From contig JAJKFL010000042.1 of assembly GCA_021186555.1 (NCBI GenBank), positions 19,776,021-19,840,020 of the forward strand: DNA of 64,000 nucleotides, written 5' to 3'. Source of the DNA: Reticulitermes speratus. Lineage: Eukaryota > Arthropoda > Insecta > Blattodea > Rhinotermitidae. The translations under genes and the position numbers were made by a program. The notes below the pieces were generated by a model. It did not search any database, was not told the DNA's origin, and saw only the letters and a list, made by a program, of their open reading frames with translations. Positions 1-11,250 of this stretch are shown piece after piece; positions within the stretch are counted from its first letter, which is position 1, and every line of letters starts with the position of its first letter.

Positions 1-76
1 TTCTATTAAAAATCAATAGTTCGTTAAAATGCCCTACATATGTTTCGGTCGGTTAACTATTAATTTTTAATAGAAA
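1..76 (-). repeat. Hairpin with partial hammerhead-like (Penelope-type) sequence
   Basis: Positions 1-21 are a near-perfect inverted copy of 56-76 (one mismatch). On the minus strand the loop carries CCGACC, then GAAACATATGTAGGG. The latter matches the 3' half of the hammerhead-like unit at 55.6 kb: GAA, helix III ACA/UGU with a 2-nt loop, A before the cleavage point, then GGG. The CUGANGA half is missing, so this is a 5'-deleted relic. The window starts inside or at the edge of the repeat. Confidence 0.5.
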
Positions 77-742
77 AAAGTGCATGTGTTGGTAAATTTG
101 TAACATTATATTAAACATGCACGGTATAAGCAATACTAAGTATTCCGTAACCTGTTTTATTTGTAGCCATTATCATCATCTTTTTATTACTTTCTGTAGG
201 AAAAACTGTGGCACAACTTAATGGTAAGTCTAGTGCGCTTAATGAGTTTTAAATCACTTCACAAATTTCCATTAAACTTGTTACGGACTTGTATTACAGT
301 AGTGTTCTGCTCCTAACAATACTAACATGGCGGCTGTGCAAATATATTAGACAAAAGCGACACTAGCGCTGCGTAATGTAAGATCCCGAAATTGTCAGAG
401 AAGACTAACAGATCTCGAAATATATGACTATGCAATCCTTGTTGTGACAACTGTTTGGTAGTTGTTAAAGAAACGTAGGGTTCTTGTGAACATCAGTATC
501 TTTTGCTGAGTTTAATGGATGAAATAAACGAACTGTTTGAGCTAATTATGTCAAAATTTGTGTTGCAAATGTACTTAACAGCAGATCTGTATAAGATGCA
601 GTGTTAGGTTAAACTTTACAAACATGATGACTTTTGAAATATTAAATTATATGAGGAAAATTTAACAGAATTTTTATTAGAGAAAATTCTGCACATAGAA
701 AAATCAATGTATTATATACATATAATTTTTAATTTACAGTTC

Positions 743-910
743 CGGGCACGCGGTGGCGCAGTTGGTTGAGGCACTGCGCTAAAAGCCAGAAGGTCGCGGG
801 TTTCATTCTCATTGGGGTCATTGGGATTTTCCGGCTGCACCATGGCCCTGGGGCGAACGGAAATTTATTTAATCGTCTGGCTAATGCACGTATTTGGCGA
901 ATCTTAAAAA
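743..910 (+). repeat. tRNA-derived SINE-like repeat (single copy in window)
   Basis: Shows a pol III A-box-like sequence (GTGGCGCAGTTGGTTGAGGC) near the 5' end. About 40 bp later comes a decayed B box (GGTCGCGGGTTTCATTCTC), then a GC-rich body. It resembles a tRNA head joined to an unrelated tail. No second copy is visible in this window and no target duplication is obvious. Confidence 0.5.
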
Positions 911-2156
911 TTAGGTGCATGAAACTCTACATTGTGCATTTTTCTTCAACCAGATATTACTATCTCTCTCTTAGGTCCAAATTAGGTTAAATTAAACAAA
1001 TGTGTATGTAATTACTTTATGTACTTCTATGTAATTATTTTTGTCATATATCGTAATATCTGTATGAAATCGAAGAATATTACAAAAATCAGGTGGTATA
1101 AATTTTCCAAGAAGTACATTGTTACGCGTTCTTTTTATGTAGTGACTACAGTCAACGCACGTTTGGGTGGATTTTCTATCCTTCAATTAAAATCCGCAAT
1201 TTATGAGGTACTTAGATGGTGTTTTGTGCAGGATTCTTCCACTAATATTTGTAGGCCAAATTTGCTTGTGGTTTCGATGAATCCAATAATGTATCTACTG
1301 ATACAAAGCTCAAATATACTCACTTTTTTGGCAGAAGGCATTCTCGTCTTACACGAAGACTTTGCGTGAAGTTTCATGCAAGTTTGATGAGAGTTCATAT
1401 GAAAGTTTTACCGACATTGTGAACTCATATATTAACGTAATGCCAGGAAAATAATGCCGTTATTACGCAGTGCATATTGTGAATGCCTTTTCCTTTATAT
1501 ATTATAAATAAACATCTTTGTTCAGGCGACTAAAATCATAAGAATCGCGAAGAGTGAGTTTCAAAATATGTTTGGAAACTGGAATGATCCGTTTCAATTA
1601 TATTATATATGATGAAATCTCTAACTTCGCTATCAGTAACAGAAGGGTGTACATGAAGTACCCTGTGGAATGTGAAGCTATTAAAATCGTATATCTTCCA
1701 GTCTGTCGTGCGACATAAAAGTTTCTGCCTCATTCTTCTGCATTAGTAGTATTTGTCGTCGTGATGCGGCATTGTGCGATGTCAAAGCCAGCTGCCGTAC
1801 GCGTACAATGAGACCAGCGGTCAGGAAAACCGGATTAGCAGCGCTGTCTCACCTGAAGAGCGCTGGAGCGGTGTGCAGTGCTGCCGGAAGTACTTCTAAA
1901 ATAATCCTGGGACGTTGTTTACGCATATTTACCCACACGTATATGCAAATATTTGTGTAATGAATAGTACAACACTGTCTCAGTGTTACACTGATAGTTG
2001 CCTTTTAGCTTGTAAATTCCAAAGCAAGAATTTAAATAAACTCTATAAAACATAATCCTTTAGGAACAGCGGATGGTTGCTGAAATGGCCAAAAAATTAC
2101 CTTTCATGTATGAAATACAAAAGGTAATAAATTTTTCACAAGAACCTGCCACTCTA

Positions 2157-2440
2157 ACCTGCTGTCTGTCACTTTATTCTAGCCCACAACCTCACTTCCT
2201 ATTTATTTAACATCCATTTTAATATTATCAGGAAGTATCCCTTGTACTGTCTTCCGTTCAAGCTTTCGGACCAAACTTTTGAATACATTCGTCGTGTAAC
2301 TCACGCATGCTATATGTCCCGACCATCTCATTTGCCGTATTTATGTTTGGTTTATAGTAAAATATGCCAAATTCATCTCTTATAATTTTCACCAGTCTCC
2401 TGTTACGTCCACCGTTTTCTTGTATGTATTTTTTACGACG
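2157..2440 (-). mobile_element. Degenerate non-LTR retrotransposon 3' tail
   Basis: Much-decayed copy of the LINE tail best preserved at 26.8-27.2 kb. It shares the segment reading ATCCATTTTAATATTATC and the later CGACCATCTCATT region in the same order and orientation. No reading frame survives. Confidence 0.45.
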
Positions 2441-3154
2441 CTGTCTCTAACTCAGATTATATATATATATCGTACATAGGATCGATCGTTAATGATTTGA
2501 AAGTGTTTAGCACAAAGCCCTCTTAATCCCCGACTCTGCACACAGGAACTTAGGAAGGCCACGAAACTCTGCATTCATGGTAGCCAATGACCCAACTGAC
2601 ATTCAAACCAGGCATACTCCTAATACTAGTCTAGAGAGTTGCTGCTACACCAGGGCGTTTGGTTTCTTTATCTTAAGTCCAGGTACTCTCATCAGCACTC
2701 TGTGGTCAATCACCCCCAGCCTGTGTGCTTTTTGGGTCGGAATTCAGATTCTTACGATTTTGTATTAAAATGCATCACGCTCATGTGATGTAGTCAGGTA
2801 TGCGAGTAATTCCATAAGTAACCTCCTCGTGGTCATGTGCTTCCCGATTAACATTTAATTGTTCCAGGTTCTAGTTACTGCAGTAAACAATAACATTACA
2901 TTTTACGTACGAGGAAACAGAAAACGGAGTCCTGACATCTTCCTTTAATAAGCTATCTTTCGTTACTTTTAAAATATTATGTTCGTGTGGAACAATTCTG
3001 CATGCGTTCCTTTCGTTAAAGCCAGTTGTTTCATTTAGCAGAACTTAACGGTTCGATCTTTAAAAAAAATGAATTTTTTGTGTACCCACGTATTCAGAAT
3101 TCCATCGCTCAGTACATTTGACATGTAAAAGTAAATTTCAGCTTTCTTCTTCTT

Positions 3155-3225
3155 TCTTCTTCTTTCTATGGGCCCGTCGGCATTCGCTCCGGATGCACCG
3201 CAGCCTTAGGCTTATTGTGCTCAAA
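3155..3225. repeat. Short dispersed repeat shared with 54190-54265
   Basis: The core GGATGCACCGCAGCCTTAGG followed by CTTATTGTGC recurs with few changes at 54230-54260. It is preceded in both by a T-rich stretch and a GGGCCC-like sequence. Family unknown. Confidence 0.4.
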
Positions 3226-3862
3226 ATTTCAGCTTTGTATAAACAATATTTAAAATAGACGTAAGAGCGCTTCACTTATTTTTAACCTTTGCCGTTTCAA
3301 AAGTAGGCAAAATTAGGAATATTTTGTCCAAAATATAATAAGTACTTACAGATCTATAACATCATATTGTGTCCAGAAATCGATATGTCGTTGGAACTTA
3401 AAACGTAATGGATAAACGAAACAAACAATGAAATTTGTAGTTAATAATTTTACAGTTTGCGAAAAGTCGTTTATGTCCTTGTTCGTTATATAGAATTGGA
3501 CCTAAGTTATTAAAAATATGCATCATTGAGGCGCATTACAAGGCGACGTAAAACCGTCATGTCGGATAATATAGGCATGAATAATTGATGGGAACGTAAA
3601 TTGACGCACAGGGTGTTAGGCTAGTAGTGACATTGCGTGTAATACCAGGTCAGATCAATATGACCACCATGTTCACCGTAGCTGCCTGTTATCTGATATG
3701 AATAATATAATAATATCAAAACAAGGTATTCTAAAGCTTAAGTGCCTAAAGAAAACGAATACACATCCATCTCATCGGTTGAGAAAGGAAACGCTGGCTT
3801 TGTCACGATGTGGTTTTATGTTCGTGTTGCTTGTATCCGACAGAGGAATACTGAAAAGGTTC

Positions 3863-3876
3863 GTTGCTATGGCAAC
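3863..3876. promoter_or_regulatory. X-box-like palindrome (RFX-type site)
   Basis: GTTGCTATGGCAAC fits the imperfect-palindrome X box bound by RFX transcription factors (two half sites, 2-bp spacer). Whether it is functional cannot be judged; it sits deep in an intron. Confidence 0.25.
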
Positions 3877-4144
3877 ACTGGACATCGTCCACATGTAAGT
3901 GTATTTCAGTTTGAAGGAAATGTATGTAGATTATCGACATACAGATTGCGCATAACGTACTCACTAAAGGAATGTGTAGTTAGAAATTAACAACTTGTAT
4001 GCATGTTGGGTAGCTGCTGTTACGATCTTATACACTGAACTTGACATACGTGTCTACAGTCAGTTTATTTAGCAATATGTTAAGAATAAGAGGAAACCGT
4101 GGTTTGTAGAAGATTAATCATTATTAGGCTGAAGGAGAAACCTT

Positions 4145-4345
4145 CTTGACAAACTAGTAACTTCTCAGCCAGTCAAGAAATTTACCACATTTTAAGCAAG
4201 CAGAAGGCTCATTACCGTCTTCATAAGAGCCAACCAAGTGTTACTATCCTGAACCAAACCAATCCAGTCCAAGTCCCCATCCTATTTATTGATGATTCAT
4301 TTTAATATTATCTTCCTATCTACGCCTTGTTGCTCGTAGTGGTCT
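4145..4345 (-). mobile_element. Degenerate non-LTR retrotransposon 3' tail
   Basis: Second decayed copy of the 26.8-kb LINE tail. It shares CAGCCAGTCAAGAAATT, AGAAGGCTCATTACCG, CCAATCCAGTCCAAG and TTTTAATATTATC in collinear order, same orientation. Confidence 0.6.
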
Positions 4346-5339
4346 CTTTTCCTCAGATTAAGAAATAATTTCACAAATGAATGTTAAGAAAGAAGTCGAT
4401 AGTGATTACGTGTTAGAAGTAGCTGATAACGTGTTGTAAATCACACTTGGTGTTTGGATGGCAGGAATAAACATTTTAAGACACAAAAATTGTGGATAAT
4501 TTCGGATACCATATTTCACTAAATATGCAAAATAGGCATTTTATAATCGTTACTCTGGTTGAGCAGTTTTCTGATACGTAATGTTGGAAGCAGCTTCGAA
4601 CGCTGAATAAATGGTAGCGAGAGGTGCTTGGGCTCGGACTTGTAAAAGCGTCCACGCGAGTCGCAGCATGTGGACGACAGCTAGCACAGAAATAAACTGG
4701 AAATTAGGACCGGTGAAAGACACGAGAGTGCACTGGTCTGGATTTCTGAAAAAGAGAGATATTTACTTGGGACGAAATACTTGTACGTTAAGTCTTTTAA
4801 GCAAGAAGTTCAACTTACAGTTCCTACCTCAAGCACGTCATCGTTACAAAAAGTTAAATGACTGGTGCCTTTTATGAAAATGGTACTTGTTACGAGACTC
4901 ACATGAAATCTGTCAATACATTATGTGGGCCTAAGGCAGAATTCTTAAATATTAAGGCAGATGGTACATACACTGACCAAAATCATTCATACTCATAGAA
5001 AATGAAGGAAAACTCATGATCCTTAAACACATGGATCTCAGTTCCTGGGTGCGTTCTTCTACTAGTATACAGAAACTAGAACGGACAAGACAGGCAATGT
5101 ACGTATAAACGTAACATTGAGGCGCGTTCGTGTAATCATTATTGCTGTGGAAAATCAATAAGTATTACATATTCTGATTGTGTGTCTGTAGCCTTATTTA
5201 TCCAGCACGCAAAGCACATGCGCCGTGTTATAGTGCCATCTGTGGCTTGCCTGGCTTTACCATATTTTTCCACATTATCTTATATAAACGCCACGATTTT
5301 CGGAAAAGGGTAAGTGAAAATAAAATTGTGTTTTGATTT

Positions 5340-5535
5340 TCTTTACAACTTTTGTTCTGAAACATCATGAAAATCCGTCCAGTGGGAGCCGACTTGTTTT
5401 ATGCGGATGGACAGACGGACAGACATGACGAAGATAATAGTCACTTTTCGTAGTTTTGCGAAAGCGCCTGAAAATGGAGATCGACTTTTTCTGAATGTGA
5501 TCTTTAAATACTTTACCTTAAAACTAAATGCCTGC
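5340..5535 (-). repeat. Dispersed repeat with (CAGA)n core, member 1
   Basis: Contains GGATGGACAGACGGACAGAC flanked by AAATCCGTCCAGTGGGAGC on one side and CACTTTTCGTAGTTTTGCG on the other. The same arrangement recurs at 28.14-28.38 kb and, more decayed, at 20.5 and 32.1 kb. Strand assignment is arbitrary. Confidence 0.55.
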
Positions 5536-7344
5536 ATATCCTATTATACCTGTTTTAATTAAGACAGGTTTTATATTCCTCACGCTAAGCCTTTTATTGA
5601 ATAAAAACTGGACTCCAATTTCACCCCCTTCGTTAATATAAAGTAAGTCTGATATCTTTTATCCAGTTTCACTTTCTATCCTCCTCTTCTTTCCTTGTTC
5701 TGCAGTGTCTTGTCCAGACATTTAAAAACGATGCTCGTGTTGGGGTAAACGTAACACAAAATTTTAGGACAGTACATTGTATGGGTCTAGCATCGTTCCC
5801 TGTTCACGCGTTCTAAAGAACGCTATGTTGGTATTACTGATGGTAAGAAAACACGTTTTCTGAAAATCCTTCAGTCCTTTCAAAAATTTTTATGGAGTGA
5901 ATTTTCGTATAACATAATGAGCATAGGAGAGTTCTTTACTGCTTTAGTATTCTCTACTTATATTGTTCTGATGTCACGTCGTGTGATACGAATGGCCTTA
6001 TTCTCCAAGGATACATCTTTGGTGGCTGTGTTTGTCGTTATAGGTAGGTAAGATAAATGCCTAAAATTTCTGTGCTTTCCAAGTGTGTCAGAGAACACAA
6101 TAACTGGATTATAAAAGTAGACTTGATCAATGTTTTATGAATTTTAATAATGTCAATAGATTCCTTTACGAAGAATCTGGCTAATTTTTTTTGTATTATA
6201 GACAGCTGCGACCCTTTCCTCTTTCATTAATTCACTTTTAATTTCTAAGAAATAAAAGAGAGGAAGCTACTACGTTCCCATTTTCTGCCTTAATATTCTG
6301 TGCAGCGTATATACTAATTGAAAAATAATTGTACAATTCACAGTAAAAATTAGGGATCTTTAAATTGTTGTAATTGAAGAGAGAGATAGAGAGAGATAGA
6401 GAGAGAGGAAATTGTCATGTTGTGTGTTTTTTCATGGTCGTAGCTACGGCTTTGATGTTTCATGAAACTCGTTCTTGGGTCGCTAATTGGATCTAATTTA
6501 GTGTAAATAAGATTTTAAATATTTCATACGCCTCAGTAACTTTATACTACCAAATTAAATTTAACGCTTGAACAAACTGTAATATCCGTGTACCGATGTA
6601 ATATGTCACCTGTTTCATTTCAGATTGAAATGATTTGAGAAAGTATGTAGTTGTCTACTTTATGAAAAGAAATAAACATAACAGACCGTTAGACCGTTGT
6701 GTAGTGCTAACTGGAATACAACCTCAGTCTGTAATATTGAGCCTGCTTCTTGTCTACATAATGAGTGTTAATGTCTTGTTTCACTTCAACTAGAATACTG
6801 CAATTAAATTTTGCTACCTTCTCCACTCTGTCGACTTCGTATATATCACGGCTGGTTCACGGAAGTTTCTTGATCTAAGGTGAATCAAGATAATAAAAAT
6901 TTAGGATTTCACTTAAAGAGAAACCTCGTGCTTGTTGCTGGTCACCCTAAGAACATTGAAGTCTGCGTTCTTACAAAGGATTCGGCTTGTCGAAGAGGAA
7001 CACAAGAAAAACATGGGACTGGATTTTGGTTGTGGAATTTCTTGTAAAGCGACCAGTGTGAAGGACTAACAACCCTAAGCCTGCCTAGTCATCCAGATTC
7101 TTAATCCAAAAAGTGGTTCATTCATGGTTTCCAAATTATTTGTGTATTAGACTGATAACTTTCTTGTCTCTAACAGAATCTAGTAACCTAACACATAACC
7201 ATCTTTTTTGGAGAGTAAAACAAATTTCTGCTCCATATCTGATCAATTTTTAAATTGTAGATCAATTAAAATAGTAATTATTTATTTATTCAAAATTTTT
7301 TCTTTCTTAGTCTGACCTCTTTCTACCTACTCATTGCGGGTGTA

Positions 7345-7377
7345 GAGGGTTATTTTTGCATCTGATCACACTCAGTG

Positions 7378-7409
<32 letters not shown>

Positions 7410-7580
7410 TGGGTAGCAGTCCTCTGGACGAGGAATTTGTCCGTCGCAGAGACCTCCACCTGGCAACAAATAACATTCACATGAAACAGACATCCATGCC
7501 CCCGGTGGGATTCGAACTCGCCATCCCAGCAAGCGAACGGCTGCAGACCCACGCCTTAGACCGCACCGCCACTGGAATCA
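7345..7580 (-). repeat. tRNA-Leu-like SINE with CA microsatellite in its tail
   Basis: Minus-strand copy of the SINE at 8717. It has the tRNA head CAGTGGCGGTGCGGTCTAAGG, B box GGCGAGTTCGAATCCCACC, and the CATGGATGTCTGTTTCATGTG body. The TGTGGTGTG stretch of the tail has expanded into a (CA)n run at about 7377-7403. Confidence 0.85.
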
Positions 7581-8703
7581 GCTATTACAAATTCTACACT
7601 TTAATATTTGGATTTCTGTAACTAATTATTCCTTATATTTCCACCGCAAAGTGCCATCCTTTACGTTTTCTTTGTCTCTGTGAATTTCCTCTCCAGGATG
7701 TGATGATGTCGAGGAGCATGTATATAAACCACCAGCGGGTTTCAAACGTCCCTCCTTCTATCTTTATGTACTCTTTCTAGAATAAGGCAGAAATTTCGTG
7801 CACCTTAATCTGCTCTGGCTTACACTGTGGTTTGGCGGAAACACTTTCTGCATAATCCTAACTTAATGCGTTGAGTAACCACGGTAGAATTTTAGTGTTC
7901 GCTTCCCAAGTAAAACACCTCCCCTCCACATCTGCAGTCCAATCTGCGAACATGGGTGAAACTGTAATTTACATTAGTAGGGCTTAAATGTGACCAGATT
8001 ATTGAGTGGGATAGTTGTAGTGCCACGAAGTTGATCGCTGGATGAATTACGTATATCATCAAGAATAAATTATTATGAAAGAGTACGCGCTAAATGGCAA
8101 ATTATTATTATATTTATTATTATTATTATTGTTATTTTCCATAAGTGGGTCCCCAGCAACCACGGCATGGCGCGTCCTCGGAATGCTTTCTGTGGGACTG
8201 GCCCTCAAATATGGAAGTAACTGAAAATATACTCAATAATCAGTCGACTGCTAAATAGTTACCGACGTTTCGGGTGAGCGTACTGCCTCCACAATTAGTG
8301 TCTAGCAGACCAAGAAGAGTCACTGCGTACCAGTTGACACTATGTAACATTTCAGAAGAATTTAATCTTCATTAGCACCGCTGCGGTAAATCCAAATCTC
8401 GTAAATTACGAGATGTGACTATAAAACTAGAGACTATGAGACTTTTCAAGAGTAGTCGTCTCCATAATTCATAAAAAAATCAGGAAATATCTTTGCGATA
8501 CTTTTTATTTAAGGATATTAGGATTTGCTGAATACGAAACAAATTCACAGCTTCTTTGATCTTGTTATATACATCTCATTCTACATTATGTAACTCATTT
8601 TGTTGATACAGTATCTTAAAATAACCTAATGGAAAAAACTATAAGTTTGTATCATTAATATTTTCAGGAAAGTTTTGATAACAAGTGTGTAATTATAAAC
8701 AGT
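7581..8703. other. Intronic stretch; decayed hammerhead-like fragment near 8260
   Basis: No gene seen. At 8258-8305 ACCGACGTTTCGGGTGAGCG (minus strand: a CUC stem, then CCCGAAACGUCGGU) resembles the 3' half of a Penelope-type hammerhead with its catalytic 5' half eroded. A (TTA)n microsatellite lies at about 8103-8133. Confidence 0.35.
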
Positions 8704-8992
8704 ATGCACAATCATAGCCGATCCCAGTGGCCGTGCGGTCTAAGGCGTGGGTCTGCGGCCTCTCGCTTCCTAGGATTGTGGGTTCGAATCCCACCGGGGG
8801 CATGGATGTCTGTCTCTTGTGAGTGTTGTGTGTTGTCAGGCAGAGGTCTCTGTGACGAGCTGGTCCCTCGTCCAGAGGAGTCCTACCGAATGTGGTGTGC
8901 CTAAAAACGTGTGATCGTGAAGCCTCGAAAAATGAGGCGGCCTAGGCCCCCAAGGGGCTCTTGAGACATTGGAAAGAAAATGCACAATCATA
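8704..8992 (+). repeat. tRNA-Leu-like SINE with intact target-site duplication
   Basis: The element body (8717-8979) starts GCCGATCCCAGTGGCCG, with A-box region GTGGCCGTGCGGTCTAAGGC and B box GGTTCGAATCCC. A GT-rich body and A-rich 3' end follow. The 13-bp direct repeat ATGCACAATCATA flanks it at 8704-8716 and 8980-8992, evidence of target-primed insertion by a LINE partner. It lies only about 120 bp upstream of the acceptor of the Beat-like exon. Confidence 0.92.
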
Positions 8993-9111
8993 TCGACAAG
9001 TAGCCCACTGACGTATGCGCAAGTTGCTTATACTGGTATTTAGAGCAGTTAGGACAGAGAGAATGGGGCTAGTACAACTGACGCTGAGACCCCATTACCT
9101 TCTTGTTACAG

Positions 9112-9317
9112 ATGTGAATTGCCTGCGTCTGAACGAGGTTCGAATACCGATGCATACTGTGCGTGACCAGAACGCGCGCCTGGAATGCCACTTTGACCTT
9201 GAAGGAGAGGCCCTCTACTCGGTCAAGTGGTACAAAGACGGCAATGAGTTCTTTCGGTATGTTCCCCGGGATCAACCGCCGACTCAGCTCTTCCCTCTGC
9301 CCGGAGTAACGGTGGAC
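9112..9317 (+). CDS. beat: Beat-family Ig-domain protein, internal exon (first half of V-type Ig domain)
   Basis: This is an internal coding exon of a Beaten path-like cell-surface or secreted protein. In Drosophila, Beat proteins act in motor-axon guidance and synaptic partner choice and bind Side-family receptors. The 206-bp exon follows a pyrimidine-rich tract ending in ACAG at 9108-9111 and ends at a GTAAGT donor (9318). It opens with two bases of a split codon (phase-1 intron) and closes in phase 0. The translation shows the V-set B-strand cysteine and C-strand tryptophan in LECHFDLEGEALYSVKWYK, then FFRYVPRDQPP and FPLPGVTVD, all highly Beat-like. Its base composition is clearly more GC-rich than the flanking intron. 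It splices in frame to the exon at 21308. An open frame runs upstream to an ATG at 9015, but the strong acceptor argues that this is intron. Which Beat paralogue this is cannot be told from one domain. Confidence 0.92.
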
Positions 9318-9946
9318 GTAAGTACCTACTAAAACTTACAGTGAAGTTATTGTTAGGAATCTAGCATTGTGCTTCCGTACAAGATCTTAGTTCCTTAAGG
9401 CTTTAATGATGTGATTTATTATACCATGAATACAAATGCATACAAGCTATTGACTCCGATATAACATAGCCTATGTTTTTAGTGTCTGTGCATGATTGAT
9501 AGTCGTTAAATTGGAAGGATAGTTCCGTTTATTCCACATGCAGTTACTGTATACTTGTCTTCGTCCACACATTTCTCCAACTTCGCTTGAAGATGACAGC
9601 AGTGTGTTTATCGGAAATGTTTGTAAACACCACAATACACGATGTCATAAGCCAGAAGGGCATAATAAGAATTTTACTATGCATAAAATACTTATGCACT
9701 CTATCATAAAATATTTATATAAGGTTAATTAATTTTGGTAAATATCACTAATCTGCGAAGTAAAACACATACTTTTTTTAAATTCATTACATCGAAAGTT
9801 TTGTCTTCCCACTGTCTTATTGCTTCATATTTGCCTGCTCGATATGCAACACCCTTTATATTAGGCCTACATCTACAGCAGGCATACTCTGCGCAATACA
9901 AATGCTGGGTTTACTCAGCATTAACAAATGCCACTTGCATTCAGTA

Positions 9947-11250
9947 CAGGTTTTACGAGAAGTCACCGTACACCCAATTTATTTTTTTGTGTCTCTTATG
10001 TCTGCATTTTATGAATTGTCATGACTTTATACGAGTATGACTTCGTAGTCCTGTGTGGCAATTAATATGTGACAGCCGCGCCGCGCCAACAACCATAGTC
10101 GCGTTTTCTCATTAGCGGTGTGTTGTGCGACATTGATATTGGCAGGTAGGAGCAATTATTCCATTAAGTATCGTTTGGTATAGAGCGTTTCGGTGTATCA
10201 AAGACAGCACACAGTTGAGACAATGTATCAAGTGGTGACAGCGTTTCAGCAGCGATTTGGGAAGCCATTTCCGCTCAGAACAGCTCTGTTTTCATGGGAA
10301 AAACGTACTTTTTCTTATGGGAATGTGAAAGATTCTCCTCGGAGTGGTCGACAAATATCCCGCACGGTGACGTGTGCTGCTGTTGCCGCTTCCAGTGAAA
10401 AATCGCCGCACCAAATCCGTACGGAAACTATCAGCGGAACTCGGAGTACCGCGTTTGACCATGTTTCGTCACATGAAAAAGTACCTGCAGATGAAGTCAG
10501 TTCGGGCAATGTTTGTAAAAGAACTCAGCGATGCTGAATTGAGACGACATACTAAGCATGTGCTTTGCTGTTGGAATGATTTCCAACAGCCTTGTCACGA
10601 GGGAAAGTTTTCTTTTCAGAAGAATGTTTAATTTGCCGGAGTTTCCCAACCGGAATATGTTTTTTTTGGGCCAAACAGAATTCTTACTACACGACTGATA
10701 CGGAAGACCACACTTCACACGTTGATGATGTGGAGCAGTGTAGCTGACAGTCGTGTTATTGGCCCATATTTCTTTGACGGAACTGTCAACGGTGTTTCAT
10801 AACTTGAAAATTGTAGAAATTATGTTATACCAGAGCTGACCAGCAGAGAGATTATGGGACACGTGTGGTTTCAGCAAGATGGTGCTCTAGCTTATTTCAC
10901 CCTGAGTGTTCGTGAATTCAAGATGGAGGCATTCCCAGATCGGTCAATTGGTCGTGGTTCTGCCGATTGTCACAGCCTCCACTCAGTTCCAACTTGACCA
11001 CACATAATAACAGCCTTTGTGGAAGCACATCTTTACAACAACGACAATGAATTATGAGTCGCCATTACTGATGCATTCGCCTCTTTAATACCACCAATGC
11101 TACGAAATTTGTAACAAAGGAAGTGGCGACGCATCAATCTCTGTGCCGGCCATGACGATGCCCATGCAGATCCGCTGTGTCCATAAAATGCAGGTGAGAT
11201 GAAATAATGACTAAAGAAGTCAGGTGTACGGTGACCTCTCGGACATCCTG
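9947..11250 (+). mobile_element. Tc1/mariner-superfamily element, 1.3 kb, inactivated
   Basis: The element is 1304 bp, flanked by TA dinucleotides (9945-9946, 11251-11252). Its TIRs agree at 24 of the first 28 bases, both starting CAGG and sharing GTCACCGTACACC. Inside is a broken + strand transposase running about 10190-11175. It has an N-terminal helix-turn-helix-like stretch (VVTAFQQRFGKPF), VIGPYFFDGTVNG, and the catalytic-core block WFQQDGALAYFTLSVREF. The C-terminal end reads WRRINLCAGHDDAHADPL. Several stops and frameshifts interrupt it, so it is dead. The architecture and length match the DD34E-type IS630/Tc1/mariner group common in insects; the exact family is not assigned. The left end lies 630 bp downstream of a Beat-like exon. 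Confidence 0.85.
10190..11175 (+). pseudogene. Tc1/mariner-type transposase pseudogene
   Basis: Broken open frames in at least two phases carry the transposase pieces described for the enclosing element. The D of QQDG would be the second catalytic aspartate. The PRSPDL-like third block, where the last acidic residue should lie, is scrambled into a stop-containing stretch near 10980-11000. Confidence 0.75.

Larger units (their letters stand above)
2441..7340. other. Intronic stretch without recognised gene
   Basis: Apart from the repeats listed within it, I see nothing recognisable. The longest open frame (4611-4877, 88 codons) has no domain I know, no splice-flanked structure and ordinary intron composition. 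A GA-rich microsatellite lies at about 6378-6410. Confidence 0.5.
1..9111 (+). other. Upstream intron of the Beat-like gene
   Basis: The exon at 9112 needs a preceding phase-1 exon carrying the signal peptide. None was recognised in 1-9111, so this stretch is read as intron (or intron plus unrecognised 5' sequence). It contains repeats annotated separately. Confidence 0.5.

Noticed and set aside
1772..1960. 62-codon ORF in a CpG-containing patch, considered as the missing first exon of the Beat-like gene
   Set aside because: No signal peptide and no donor in the required phase 1 that I could recognise.
4611..4877. 88-codon + strand ORF as a possible exon
   Set aside because: No recognised motif and ordinary composition. 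It ends at a plain stop without polyadenylation or splice context that I could trust.
6378..6410. GA-rich tract as a GAGA-factor site
   Set aside because: Simple repeat with no promoter context; nothing beyond the sequence itself supports regulation.
9015..9111. In-frame ATG upstream of the Beat-like exon as an alternative start (MRKLLILVFRAV...)
   Set aside because: The hydrophobic stretch is too short for a convincing signal peptide, and a strong acceptor at 9111 fits the phase-1 exon start.
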